This document shows, piece by piece, positions 45,331-54,715 of a stretch of 64,000 nucleotides of DNA. Position 1 is the first letter of the stretch. Each line of letters starts with the position of its first letter. This stretch comes from Rhodoligotrophos defluvii (GTDB taxonomy: Bacteria > Pseudomonadota > Alphaproteobacteria > Rhizobiales > Im1). The translations under genes were made by a program, and so were the position numbers. The notes below the pieces were generated by a model that was not told the origin of the DNA, searched no databases, and saw only the letters and a program-made list of their open reading frames with translations. Location: contig NZ_SZZM01000006.1 in NCBI RefSeq assembly GCF_005281615.1, positions 124,001-188,000 of the forward strand, read 5' to 3'.

Positions 45331-46611
45331 ATGACGAGCGCGAGCTCTGCCGAAAAGCTGACAGCCTTCTCGCGATCCGGAGCCGTCGGCTCAAGGCTCG
45401 ACTATTCCTCGGCAGTCGTGAATCCGCCCGCGCTGCCCATTGATCTCATGGCGTCCTTCGGGCCCTGGCGCATTGCGGCCTACCGGAGCTTCGCACCCGT
45501 CGAGCAGCAGTGGCGTGCCCTGGAACAGACCGCCATTGGCTTTCCGTTCCAACATTTCGACTGGCTCAACATCTGGCATGAGCAGATCGGCCGCCCTTCC
45601 GGCGCAGATCCGTTCATCGTGCTGGTGACCGATGAAAGCGGCCGGCCTGTCATGGTCCTGCCGCTCGTCATCGAGCGGGTCTTGGGCATCCGCAGGCTCG
45701 CGGCCATGGGCGACCCGGTCTGCGATTATCATGGCCCGCTCATTGCGCCGGATCTTGCCACCCAACTGACGCCTGGCGCCGTTCGTACGCTGCTCGATCA
45801 CATCTTGCGGCTCGCCTCGGCGGATTATGTACTCTTGACCCGGATTCCACCGCAGCTCAGCGGTGGGATCGCCAACCCGTTCGCCGCCTTGAAGCTGCAG
45901 CCGTTCAGCGCGTCTGCACATCGCACCAGCCTCGGCGCCGACTGGGAGAGCTTCTATGCGGCGCGGCGCAGCACGAAGACCCGCCGCCGCTTCCGGGAAA
46001 AGGAGAAGGCGCTCGCCAAGCTCGGGCCGATCAGCTTCGAGATCGTCACCGCGCCCTCCGAGCGGTTGGCTTTGGCCGCTGAGATGATGGCGCTGAAGGC
46101 CAGCCAGCTGCAGGCGACCGCCGGCACGTTCAATACATTCGCAGACACGCATGTGCAGAACTTCTTCCGTGCGGTGGCCAGCGACCCAGCGGTGGCGAAC
46201 GTGTACATGTTCAGGCTCAAAGTCGGTAACAGGCTTGCGGCAGCTACGGCCGGTCTGCTGCAGAATAGCTGTTTTTACTATCAAGTCCCGGTTTATCCGG
46301 ATGGCGAGCTCCAGCGTTATTCACCCGGTAATCTTCTGCTGCACAAGATCATGGCATGGGCCATCGACCAGGGCTGCACCCATTTCGATTTCACCATTGG
46401 CGACGAACCCTACAAGCTGGACTGGTGCGAGGAGACCTGGATTTTGGGGTGCGGTGCCTGGACCGGGACTTTGCGCGGCCGTATCGGCGCCGGAATCGCG
46501 TTGGCGGAGATCGCGGCGAAGCGGCGCGTGAAGCAGAGCCCAAAGCTCATGGCGGGTGCCGTGCGCCTGCGCAACCTCTTGGGGCGCCTGCGCGCCCGGC
46601 ATGGTTCTTGA
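45331..46611 (+). CDS. FemAB/BioF2-like acyltransferase, first of two
   Basis: The 426-residue protein is a GNAT-fold acetyltransferase of the PF13480 type: FQHFDWLNIWHEQIGRP near residue 75, RRSTKTRRRFREKEKALAKLG mid-protein, and the C-terminal RYSPGNLLLHKIMAWAIDQGCTHFDFTIGDEPYKLDWCEE. This family acylates sugars during exopolysaccharide and lipid assembly. ATG 45331 follows GGAGGGG. A second related gene and a Wzx-type flippase come next, making a three-gene envelope unit. Acceptor unknown. Confidence 0.85.
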   Translation: MTSASSAEKLTAFSRSGAVGSRLDYSSAVVNPPALPIDLMASFGPWRIAAYRSFAPVEQQWRALEQTAIGFPFQHFDWLNIWHEQIGRPSGADPFIVLVTDESGRPVMVLPLVIERVLGIRRLAAMGDPVCDYHGPLIAPDLATQLTPGAVRTLLDHILRLASADYVLLTRIPPQLSGGIANPFAALKLQPFSASAHRTSLGADWESFYAARRSTKTRRRFREKEKALAKLGPISFEIVTAPSERLALAAEMMALKASQLQATAGTFNTFADTHVQNFFRAVASDPAVANVYMFRLKVGNRLAAATAGLLQNSCFYYQVPVYPDGELQRYSPGNLLLHKIMAWAIDQGCTHFDFTIGDEPYKLDWCEETWILGCGAWTGTLRGRIGAGIALAEIAAKRRVKQSPKLMAGAVRLRNLLGRLRARHGS

Positions 46612-46679
46612 TACGCCATTCCGTAGATGTGTCCCGGTGGTACAGCCGGATTGAGCCAAAAGAGCCAGGACTCGCAGAC

Positions 46680-47813
46680 ATGACCGCCCGAGCCTTCTCC
46701 AGTGAGCCTCTTGTGAGCGATGAGGGCGAGGTGCTGTTGGTCCGGCGGCAAGCGCTCAGCGATACCACCGTTCATGCGCTCACCCCTGCCGAGTGGGACA
46801 TCCTTGCCCAGCAGTTTCGGGACGTGGTGCCGGAACAGACTGCTGTTTACGCCTGCGCCCGCTGGGGGGAGAAGCGGGTTCGCTGTCTTTCGGTCACGCA
46901 ATCGGGCCAGCTGATCGGCGGTGCCGTGCTGATCGATTTTACCGTGCCGCTCGTGAGGCGCGGCCTATCGGTGATCAAGTTCGGACCACTTTGGCGCAGG
47001 CAGCAGGAGCCGGACGACGCGGCTCGACTGGCGAATGTCGTCAGCGCGCTTCAGCAGCAAGTCGCCATCGAGGACAAGCGCTGCCTCGTCATAAATCCGC
47101 TGCCCGATCCGCTGGCCGAAGGCCGAATGGCGGACGTGCTCCAGGCGCACGGCTTCTGGCATTGCGGCAGCACGGCAGATCCGGCGCGATATCTCGTCAA
47201 TCTCGGAATCGATCTCGATGCGCAGCGGGCCAGCTTGCATGGCAAGTGGCGCTACAACCTCAAAAAGGCGCAGAGCAATCGGCTTGACGTAGGGGTCGAG
47301 GAAGGCGAGGCCGGACTTAGCGCCTTCATGGCGTTGTATGATGCCATGCTTTCACGCAAGCGGTTCCATGATCGATCCGCAATCGACGCGCTGCCGGCGA
47401 TGCTGCAAGCGGATGTTCCGTCGCTGCGGCCGGAAATCGTGATCGCACGGCTGGACGGCCGACCGACAGCCGGTGCCGTGATCAGCCGGGCCGGCGATCG
47501 CGCCATTTACCTGTTCGGGGCGAGCGATGAGCGCGCCCTTCCGGCAAAGGCCGGCTATGCCTTGCACTGGTGGATCGTCGAGCGCCTGACCGGCAGCGGA
47601 TGCCTTTGGTATGATCTCGGCGGCGCCGAGGGTGATGCCGGCCTCGCCCAGTTCAAGCGGCAATTCGTCGGCGCACGCGGCGTCATCACCAAGCGGCTCG
47701 ATGAGTTTGCCTTTGCCGCCGATCCGGCGAGCCGGCTGCTCGCGAAGGCCGCCTTCACGCTGCGTGAAGCCAAACGCCGCTGGCCCGGGCGCGCCGAGGC
47801 CACGAGCGGATGA
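46680..47813 (+). CDS. FemAB/BioF2-like acyltransferase, second of two
   Basis: The 377-residue protein has VIKFGPLWRRQQEP, the acceptor-like WRYNLKKAQSNRLDVGVEEG, RPTAGAVISRAGDRAIYLFGASDE and LHWWIVERLTGSGCLWYDLGGAEGDAGLAQFKRQF. The last pattern is that of FemAB-related peptidoglycan or lipid acyltransferases. It is similar in plan to the preceding gene but clearly diverged. It starts 68 bp after it and overlaps the flippase by 4 bp (ATGA). Confidence 0.85.
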   Translation: MTARAFSSEPLVSDEGEVLLVRRQALSDTTVHALTPAEWDILAQQFRDVVPEQTAVYACARWGEKRVRCLSVTQSGQLIGGAVLIDFTVPLVRRGLSVIKFGPLWRRQQEPDDAARLANVVSALQQQVAIEDKRCLVINPLPDPLAEGRMADVLQAHGFWHCGSTADPARYLVNLGIDLDAQRASLHGKWRYNLKKAQSNRLDVGVEEGEAGLSAFMALYDAMLSRKRFHDRSAIDALPAMLQADVPSLRPEIVIARLDGRPTAGAVISRAGDRAIYLFGASDERALPAKAGYALHWWIVERLTGSGCLWYDLGGAEGDAGLAQFKRQFVGARGVITKRLDEFAFAADPASRLLAKAAFTLREAKRRWPGRAEATSG

Positions 47814-49147
47814 AACAGATCAGCGGTTCGCGCCTGCTCACCTTGTCCGCCACCTTGATCGGGGCGCGCATTGCGGGCGCCGGCCTCACCTTCCTGACCC
47901 AGATCCTGATCGCGCGCTGGCTGGGCGCCGATACCCTTGGCCAATACGCGGTCGCCATGTCGCTTGGCGGTGTGCTCGCGATCCTGGCGGCCGGCGGGTA
48001 TCCCTCCATCGCCCAGCGCTACATCTCCCGTTACCGGGTGGATCAGCGGCCGGACCTCAGCGCCGGCTTCACCAGCTCCGGGCTGCGCAACCTGTTCTTG
48101 GGTTCGGCCGGTCTGATCGTCCTTACGTGGGCGGGACTGTGGCTGACGGCCGGCGAGCGCAGCCCCGACTACAGCCTGGCGCTGGCCGTCGGCGCCCTGA
48201 TCGCGCCGGCCATGGCCATGCTCAATTTCCATGGCGGCGTCTGCAATGCCTTTCGACGGCCGTTTCTCGGCTTTCTCCCGGATACGCTGCTACGTCCGGT
48301 GCTGTTCATCGCCGTTGTCGCGGTGGTGAACCTTGCCCTTGCCGCAAGCGCTTCCGCAACCGAGCTGATGGTGATGAATCTCGGGGTCGTGATCGTCGCG
48401 GCCATGCTGCAGTGGATCGTGATGCGCCGGGAGGCGCTGCTGCCCCGCCGGAGGGCACGGCGCGCCTACGAGACGGCCCAATGGCGCAAATCCGCCCTTC
48501 CACTGGTCCTGGCGGTTTTGTTCACCAACTACTTCATCGAGATCGACATCCTTCTGCTCAGCACACTGATGGCGCCAGAGCAGATCGCGGTGTTCAACAT
48601 CTGTGTGCGGTTCACCGCCTTCATCGTGTTCGCACTCCAGTCGGTCAATCAGATCGCCCTGCCCGATCTCGCCGATGCGCACGCACGCACCGACGGCGGC
48701 GGCGTCATGCAGGCGCTGGCCCGGGCCAATTTTGCGGGTGTGGGGCTTGCGGTGTCGGCGACGATTGGGCTGGTGCTGCTCGGGCAGCCGATCCTGAGCA
48801 TGATCGGCCCGCAGTTTGCGGGTGGCTACAAGCTGCTGGTCCTGCTCGCCATCGCCCAGGTGGCCCGCGCGAGCCTCGGCTCGGCATCCGTTCAGCTGCT
48901 CACGGTCACCGGGCATCAGGTGAAGGTGCTCCCGAGCCTCGGAGTCGGCCTGGCGGTGCTCATCATCCTCAATTTCGTGCTGGTGCCCCGATTCGGCCTG
49001 GAAGGCGCCGGCCTTGCCATGCTGGTCTCGATCATCCTGTGGTCGGCCTCGCTCGCCGTGGTGGCGCATCGGGTGACCGGCTATGACGTGACCTTGTGGA
49101 CGCCGCTGCGGCAGCTGGTTGCCAGGCATTTCGCCAGGACGGCCTGA
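47810..49147 (+). CDS. Oligosaccharide flippase (Wzx-like)
   Basis: The 445-residue MOP-superfamily protein has about 12 to 14 membrane helices. The N-terminal GARIAGAGLTFLTQILIARWLGADTLGQYAVAMSLGG is the typical Wzx entry, and FTNYFIEIDILLLSTLMAPEQIAVFNICVRF lies near the midpoint. It would flip a lipid-linked sugar across the inner membrane. The genes on its 5' side modify that sugar. No Wzy or chain-length gene is adjacent. Confidence 0.88.
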   Translation: MKQISGSRLLTLSATLIGARIAGAGLTFLTQILIARWLGADTLGQYAVAMSLGGVLAILAAGGYPSIAQRYISRYRVDQRPDLSAGFTSSGLRNLFLGSAGLIVLTWAGLWLTAGERSPDYSLALAVGALIAPAMAMLNFHGGVCNAFRRPFLGFLPDTLLRPVLFIAVVAVVNLALAASASATELMVMNLGVVIVAAMLQWIVMRREALLPRRRARRAYETAQWRKSALPLVLAVLFTNYFIEIDILLLSTLMAPEQIAVFNICVRFTAFIVFALQSVNQIALPDLADAHARTDGGGVMQALARANFAGVGLAVSATIGLVLLGQPILSMIGPQFAGGYKLLVLLAIAQVARASLGSASVQLLTVTGHQVKVLPSLGVGLAVLIILNFVLVPRFGLEGAGLAMLVSIILWSASLAVVAHRVTGYDVTLWTPLRQLVARHFARTA

Positions 49148-49295
49148 TCCGCGCCCAGCCTCTGTCGTCCGCGTCCGCCGCAAAAGCGCCGCAAGCTTGT
49201 CCTGTTAATGTTCACGCGCACTGTATGCGAGCGACTGTCCGTTTCGGTACGGAAATGCTAATCTTGTGGCGCATTGAGTGAGCCGAGGCACGAGT

Positions 49296-50210
49296 ATGAC
49301 ACAGCACGCCACGCCGGCCGTTCTGGATTTGGGAGAACTGGATGGCGTGCTTCTGGCGTTCGGGGGCGTTGACGGCAATCTCGATGCGCTCGAGGCCCTG
49401 CTGAAGGTGGCCGCCGAGCAGGGCATTCCCTTTACCCGCCTTGTCCACACGGGCAGCGTGGCCCCGTTTTGCGCCGAACCTGCCGCCTGCGCCACGCGGC
49501 TTGCCGAGCTCGGCATCGCCGCCGTGAAAGGCGCTTTCGAGGTGGACGCACCTCAGTTGGTTCGCGGTGATACGGACGGTCTTTCCGATGCGCTTGCGCC
49601 CGGTTGGCGGCGCCTCATCGATGACGGCTTGCCGAATGAGGTGGTGCGGTGGATGGAAGCGCTGCCGAGCGAGATCGTCTTCACCTATGGCGGCCACAGC
49701 TTCCGCATCGTGCACGGCGGTGTGACCAGCATGGAGAAGCTGCTGTTCTGGTCGTCGCCCGGTCCCGCCTTCGATGCCGAACTGGAGCTCTCCGGCACGG
49801 ATGTGGTGATCGCCGGCCGCTCCGGCTTTCCGTTCACCCGGTTGTTCCCACGCCCGAGCGGACGAGAGCGTGCCTGGCACAACCCCGGCAGCCTGGGCCT
49901 GCCGCCCAATGACGGCACGCCACGGCTGTGGATGTCTCTCATCCGTGCAAGCCGCAGCGGCCTCAGCTTCGAGCACCTGCCATTGGCTTATGACTACCGG
50001 AGGGCGGCGTCACGCTTGCGGCGGCTCTGCGGCGACGAGGATTTCGCCCGTAGTCTCGAAACCGGGCTGTGGCCGAGCCTCGAGGAGGTCCCGCAGGGCG
50101 AGCGCCGACGCCGCGGCAAGCCTTTCGAGCCGCAGACCATCAGCCTCGGTACGACCGATGACCTGCAGGCGCGAGGCCAGGCCGGCGATGCTCTCATGCG
50201 ACGTCAATAG
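49296..50210 (+). CDS. Degenerate metallophosphoesterase-like protein
   Basis: The 304-residue protein follows the line of YfcE/calcineurin-type phosphoesterases, but the metal motifs are changed. The first motif SDIHGN reads GGVDGNLDAL, the GDxVGYG motif reads TGSVAPFCAEPAACATRL, GNHD reads KGAFEVD, and GHTH reads AGRSGF. Only IVHGGVTSMEKLLF keeps a motif His. It is unlikely to be a metal-dependent hydrolase and may bind a ligand or protein instead. ATG 49296 follows GAGG; GTG 49278 is an alternative. It overlaps the next gene by 7 bp, tail to tail. Confidence 0.75.
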   Translation: MTQHATPAVLDLGELDGVLLAFGGVDGNLDALEALLKVAAEQGIPFTRLVHTGSVAPFCAEPAACATRLAELGIAAVKGAFEVDAPQLVRGDTDGLSDALAPGWRRLIDDGLPNEVVRWMEALPSEIVFTYGGHSFRIVHGGVTSMEKLLFWSSPGPAFDAELELSGTDVVIAGRSGFPFTRLFPRPSGRERAWHNPGSLGLPPNDGTPRLWMSLIRASRSGLSFEHLPLAYDYRRAASRLRRLCGDEDFARSLETGLWPSLEEVPQGERRRRGKPFEPQTISLGTTDDLQARGQAGDALMRRQ

Positions 50211-50659
50211 GTGTGCAGGAGATCGGCTGCTGGCGCGTGATACGGGTAGGCGTCCGGCGCAACGCCCTGGACAAATCTATGAAGCTCGTCATGCCCGTAA
50301 ATCTCATGGAGGGCATCGAGAAAACCAAGCTGCTCCTTGAGCTTCAGCTGATCCCAATTGGCCCTCGCCAGCGTCGTCCTTTCCGCCAGATGTTCATCCG
50401 CCGGCCGAATGCCTCCCGGAGCTTCCGGCACAGTATCGAGAAAGGAGAAGGCCTGCCGAATTCTGCTGGAATGATCAGGACTGCCCCAGCCCAATTCTTT
50501 CAGGTGGGAAACTCGCTGACTCGAGGTGAAATCGTACCAATGGTTTCTCGTATATTCCTCATTGGCCAGTGACGGTCCGTAGAGGCGAGGCGGGCATAAC
50601 TCGGAGGGAATGACCCGGTCCAAGATGTATGTGTCGAAAAGAACCTTCAGTGCGTGCAT
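50204..50659 (-). CDS. Orphan hypothetical protein
   Basis: The open frame from ATG 50659 gives 151 residues, beginning MHALKVLFDTYILDRVIPSEL. It is rich in His, Asp and Leu, without membrane segments or a signal peptide: ...EEYTRNHWYDFTSSQRVSHLKELGW..., and ALHEIYGHDELHRFVQG near the C-terminus. I do not recognise a family. No clear Shine-Dalgarno is present; a GTG at 50671 is possible. The 5' end and upstream 90 bases are AT-rich against a GC-rich background, suggesting acquired or relaxed DNA. The encoded residues upstream of the ATG still look protein-like, so the gene may be truncated. Confidence 0.5.
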   Translation of the reverse strand: MHALKVLFDTYILDRVIPSELCPPRLYGPSLANEEYTRNHWYDFTSSQRVSHLKELGWGSPDHSSRIRQAFSFLDTVPEAPGGIRPADEHLAERTTLARANWDQLKLKEQLGFLDALHEIYGHDELHRFVQGVAPDAYPYHAPAADLLHTY

Positions 50660-50750
50660 ATTAAAAGACACATTAAAATCAATTAAGCTCGAAAAGCGAA
50701 ATCCATCACGTAATAAGCTGTGATCTGGTCGATATTTGGGCGCTAAACAC
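50660..50750. other. AT-rich gap between soxG and the orphan gene
   Basis: The stretch is visibly AT-rich, with TTAAAAGACACATTAAAATC and similar, and contains no gene beyond the possible upstream extension of the orphan frame. It probably holds the orphan's promoter and the end of the sox transcript. Confidence 0.4.
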
Positions 50751-51353
50751 TTATGCCCTGATTTCGAGCCCCAACCCCTCGGCCTGATGCACCAGCCATT
50801 CCCAGTGGGACAGGGCGAAGGTGCCGGGGATATGCAGGTCGAAGATGTCGCCGTCGCTGGCGCTGCCGGAGAAGTGCAGGAGCACGCCGACGCCGTGCAT
50901 GATGGTTTGGGCAATGCTGTCGCGGGGGAATACGGCAGGGTGGAGATCGATGGGCACCACTCTGGCTAGGAGGTCCCGGGCCTTGGGGCCGGTGATGCGC
51001 ACGATGGTGCGGGCATGGGAAAGGTCGGTGACAACGGCCTCTTCCGCCGAGAAGGCCGCCTCGAGCCGTTGGCGCAGATCGGAGGATGCGGGCACCACGA
51101 ACCACCAGCGCTCCGGGCCCACCTGCAGCACCGTCGTCTGGCCGCTGATACCGATGCGCATGGACGGCGGCATCGCAGTTTGCGCCACCTGCCCGGCCTT
51201 GACCGCAACTGCGCTGGCCGTGTCGGGCCAGGCGGTCAGCTGCACGGTGACGAGCCCTCGGCCTTCCGAGAGCACGACGCCCGGTTCGTCCACATTGGCG
51301 CCGTGGCGGCCGGCTTTCACATGGCCATCGAGCGCAGACAGGATCTCAGCCAC
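50751..51353 (-). CDS. soxG: Sarcosine oxidase gamma subunit
   Basis: The 200-residue small subunit has VGPERWWFVVP, SHARTIVRITGPKARDLLARVVPIDLHP and the end SDGDIFDLHIPGTFALSHWEWLVHQAEGLG, typical of SoxG, which is GcvT-like in origin. It overlaps soxA by 8 bp. It completes the heterotetramer SoxABDG, which oxidises sarcosine to glycine and passes the methyl carbon to THF. Confidence 0.93.
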   Translation of the reverse strand: MAEILSALDGHVKAGRHGANVDEPGVVLSEGRGLVTVQLTAWPDTASAVAVKAGQVAQTAMPPSMRIGISGQTTVLQVGPERWWFVVPASSDLRQRLEAAFSAEEAVVTDLSHARTIVRITGPKARDLLARVVPIDLHPAVFPRDSIAQTIMHGVGVLLHFSGSASDGDIFDLHIPGTFALSHWEWLVHQAEGLGLEIRA

Positions 51354-54300
51354 GGAGACGTTCTCCTTCCGGATCGAAGAAATGGGGTGAGACCACCCGC
51401 GCCGGCACGACGTCGCCCTTCAGAGGATAGCAGGCATCGACCATGCGCTCGGGCGCCTGGTCATCGCGCCCTCCCGCCACCAGGCCCAGGGCGATGTAGC
51501 GCTTGAGCTGCGGGCTGTAGGTGGTGGAGGTGACCCGGCCGAGGCCGAAGCCCGAATGATCGCCATTGTGCACATGGATGATGCTGCCAGGCCGGATGCG
51601 CGCGGCGGGATCGACCGGAAGCAGGCCCACGAAGCGCTGGCGCATGGGATCGAGGTAGGCCTCGCGCCGGGCCAGCAGCTTGCCGATATAGGGCTTGGCC
51701 TTGCTGGCCATGGCGCCGAGGCCGAGGTCGTCAAGCGTGGTGCGACCGTCGAGCTCCGGCGCCGAGACATGGCCCTTCTCGATGCGCAAGGTGCCCAGGG
51801 CCTCGGAGCCGTAAAGCACCAGCCCATGCTTCTCGCCCTTGGCCAGGATGGCATCCCACACGGCCTCGCCAAAGCCCGCCGGCGTATAGACCTCATAGGC
51901 CAGCTCGCCGGAGAAGGACAGCCGATGCACGCGCACCGGGATATCGCCGATGAAGCCTTCGCGCATGCCCATGTGGGGCAGGCCTGCATTGGACATGTCG
52001 ATTTGGGATACCAGGTCCTGCAGCAGCGACCGGGAATTCGGCCCGGCAATGGCAACGCCGGCCCACTGGTCGGTGACCGAGGTGACCGACACCTTGAGGT
52101 TCGGCCAGGCGGTCTGCAGTAGGTTTTCGAGGTGGGCCATCACCTTGGCCGCACCGGCGGTGGTGGTGGTCATGAAGTAGTGGTGCTCGGCGATGCGGGT
52201 GGTGGTGCCGTCGTCGAACACCACGCCGTCGTCGCGAAGCATCACGCCGTAGCGGCCCTTGCCGACTTCCAGCTTCGACCAGCCGTTCACATAGACCCGG
52301 TTCAGGAACTCCGCCGCGTCCGGCCCCTGCACGTCAATCTTGCCGAGGCTGGAGACGTCCACCATGCCGACGGTCGCCCGGGTCTGCTCCGCTTCGCGCT
52401 TATAGGCGGCGTTCACATCCTCGCCGGCCTTGGGATAGTACCAGGGCCGCTTCCACAGGCCCACATCGATGAAGGCGGCGCCGATACGCTCGTTCGCCCG
52501 GTGGAACGGGGTGCGGCGCACAGGCTTGAAGTGCAGTTCGGTCTCGGCGCCGGCTACTGCGCCCAGGGATACCGGCGTGTAGGGCGGCCGGAAGGTGGTG
52601 GTGCCCACATCGTTTATGGGATCTCCCCTGAGGCCCGCCAGAATCGCCAGCCCCGGCACATTGGCGAGCTTGCCCTGATCGGTGGCCATGCCGAGGGTGG
52701 TGTAGCGCTTCATGTGCTCCACCGAGACATAGCCTTCCTGGTGGGCCAGCGCCACGTCGGAGGCGGCTACATCGTGCTGGAAGTCGAGGAAGCGCTTGCG
52801 GGCGCGCAAGGGCCGCGGCGGCTTCACGTCCCAGACCGGCACGATCGGCTGCTGGGGGGCATCGGCCGGAAGGTCGCCGCCATCGAGCGCCGTGCCGGCC
52901 GTATCCGTGGCGAAGCCCAAGCTGGCGGCCGCCTGCTGACCCTTGGCGAAGCCGTCCAGTGCTGCCGCCCGGGCATCGAACTGGCCGTTGCAAGCGCCGG
53001 CAAGCCGCATGCCCGGCGCGGTCGGGTGCTCCGGCGGTATCTCGGCCAGGAAGGCGGCGGCCGTCTCGTCGTAACGCGGGCGGATGCCGCGCTGGCTGGC
53101 GAGATGCACGGCCGGGTTCCAGCCGCCGGACATGGCGACCACGTCGCAACGGATCTCCTTCCAGCCGTTGTCCGTCTGGCCCGTCTTGGCATCATAGGGC
53201 GCGACAAGGGCCTTGCGCACGCTCTTGCCACCGACCACCTGGACGACCGCGTGAGCACCGAGGATTTCGATGCCGGCCGCGCGCGCCTCGGCGGCCAAAG
53301 CCTCCGGAAGTTGGTCACGCGCGTCCGCCAGGGTGACGGCGCCAGCGCGGGCGGCATCTATGGCCGTGCGATAGGCGCTGTCGTTATTGGTGAAGACCAG
53401 GATGTTGCGGCCGGGCAGCACGCCGTAGCGGTTGACATAGCTGCGCAAGGCGGATGCGAGCATGACCCCCGGCCGGTCGTTATTGCCGAAGCCGATGGGC
53501 CGCTCGATGGCGCCGGCGGCAACGACCGCGGCCCGGGATCGCACCGTGATATAGCGGTGCCGCGGCTCGAAGGGTGCAGGCTCGGCCTTGTGGTCGGCCA
53601 CCCGCTCGACGAGACCGAACACGCCATGGTCGTAGGCGCCGAACACGGTGGTGCGCGGAAGAATGCGCACATTGTTCAAGCCGGCAAGCTCGGCCAGCGC
53701 GCGCTCCCGCCAGCGATCGGCCTCGGAGCCTTCCGGCTCGTCCAGCAGCATGCCGCCGAGCACGGGACCCTCGTCGGCCAGCACCACGCGCGCACCCGTA
53801 CGGCCGGCCGCCAGGGCGGCCGCAAGGCCAGCCGGCCCGCCACCCACCACCAGAACGTCGCAGAACAGGTTCAGCCGCTCGTAGCGGTCGGGGTCGCGCT
53901 CGTCCGCCGCAGCACCAAGGCCTGCGGCGCGGCGGATGAAGGGCTCGAACCACATCCACGCCTTCTCGGTGGGGCCCATGAAGGTCTTGTAGTAAAATCC
54001 CGCGGCGAGGAAGGGCTTCACCAAGCCATTGACCGCGCCGACATCGAAATCTAGGGATGGCCAGCGGTTCTGGCTGATGGCGGAAAGCCCGTCATAAAGC
54101 TCGGCGACCGTTGCCGGGATATTGGGCTCGCGCCGGCCGCCCGCCCTTAGCGTGACGAGCGCGTTGGGTTCGGCTGAGCCGGCGGCCACTACGCCGCGTG
54201 GCCGGTGATATTTGAAGCTGCGGCCCATGAGCGTGACGCCATTGGCAAGGAGGGCCGAGGCCAATGTGTCGCCGGGATGTCCCAGATAGGTGCGGCCGTC

Positions 54301-54375
54301 GAACGTGAAGCTGACGGTTCTGGAACGGTCGATGCGGCCGCCCGCGGGCAGCCTGCCCGGTGCAACGATGCTCAT
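51346..54375 (-). CDS. soxA: Sarcosine oxidase alpha subunit
   Basis: The 1009-residue subunit has an N-terminal 2Fe-2S-like ferredoxin fold ([22 protein letters not shown]), then the dinucleotide domain [32 protein letters not shown] and [24 protein letters not shown]. From about residue 600 there is a GcvT-like folate domain ([33 protein letters not shown] region, [29 protein letters not shown]). It oxidises sarcosine and hands the carbon to THF as 5,10-methylene-THF. ATG 54375 overlaps soxD. Confidence 0.95.
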   Translation of the reverse strand: [1009 protein letters not shown]

Positions 54376-54704
54376 GGCTTCATCCCCGCGACCCTCTTGG
54401 GCCGTGCTTCGGCGGGACTCTGCACCTCGGGCAGATCGGCCGGCTTCACCACATCGCGGGCCGGCACCACGCTCGTAACCTGATGAGTCAGCGTGTCGCG
54501 GGTGGCGACCAGCCATTGCCGGCAACCATAGAGATGGTGCCAGAACTCCTTATGAGGACCGCGGGGATTGTCGCGCAGATAGACATAGGTGTACCAGCGC
54601 TCCATGTCCTCGTCGGCGAGGTCGGGCCGTTCCAGGCTGGCATCGCCGCCATAGGTGAACTCTTCCAGGCTACGCAGGCCGCAATAGGGACAGTTGATCA
54701 GCAT
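54372..54704 (-). CDS. soxD: Sarcosine oxidase delta subunit
   Basis: The 110-residue zinc-binding subunit begins MLINCPYCGLRSLEEFTYGG, with Cys5 and Cys8 as ligands. The second pair is HLYGCRQW (His and Cys four apart). ATG 54704 lies 11 bp after the soxB stop, and the stop overlaps the soxA start (ATGA). Confidence 0.95.
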   Translation of the reverse strand: MLINCPYCGLRSLEEFTYGGDASLERPDLADEDMERWYTYVYLRDNPRGPHKEFWHHLYGCRQWLVATRDTLTHQVTSVVPARDVVKPADLPEVQSPAEARPKRVAGMKP

Positions 54705-54715
54705 GGGACTAATTC

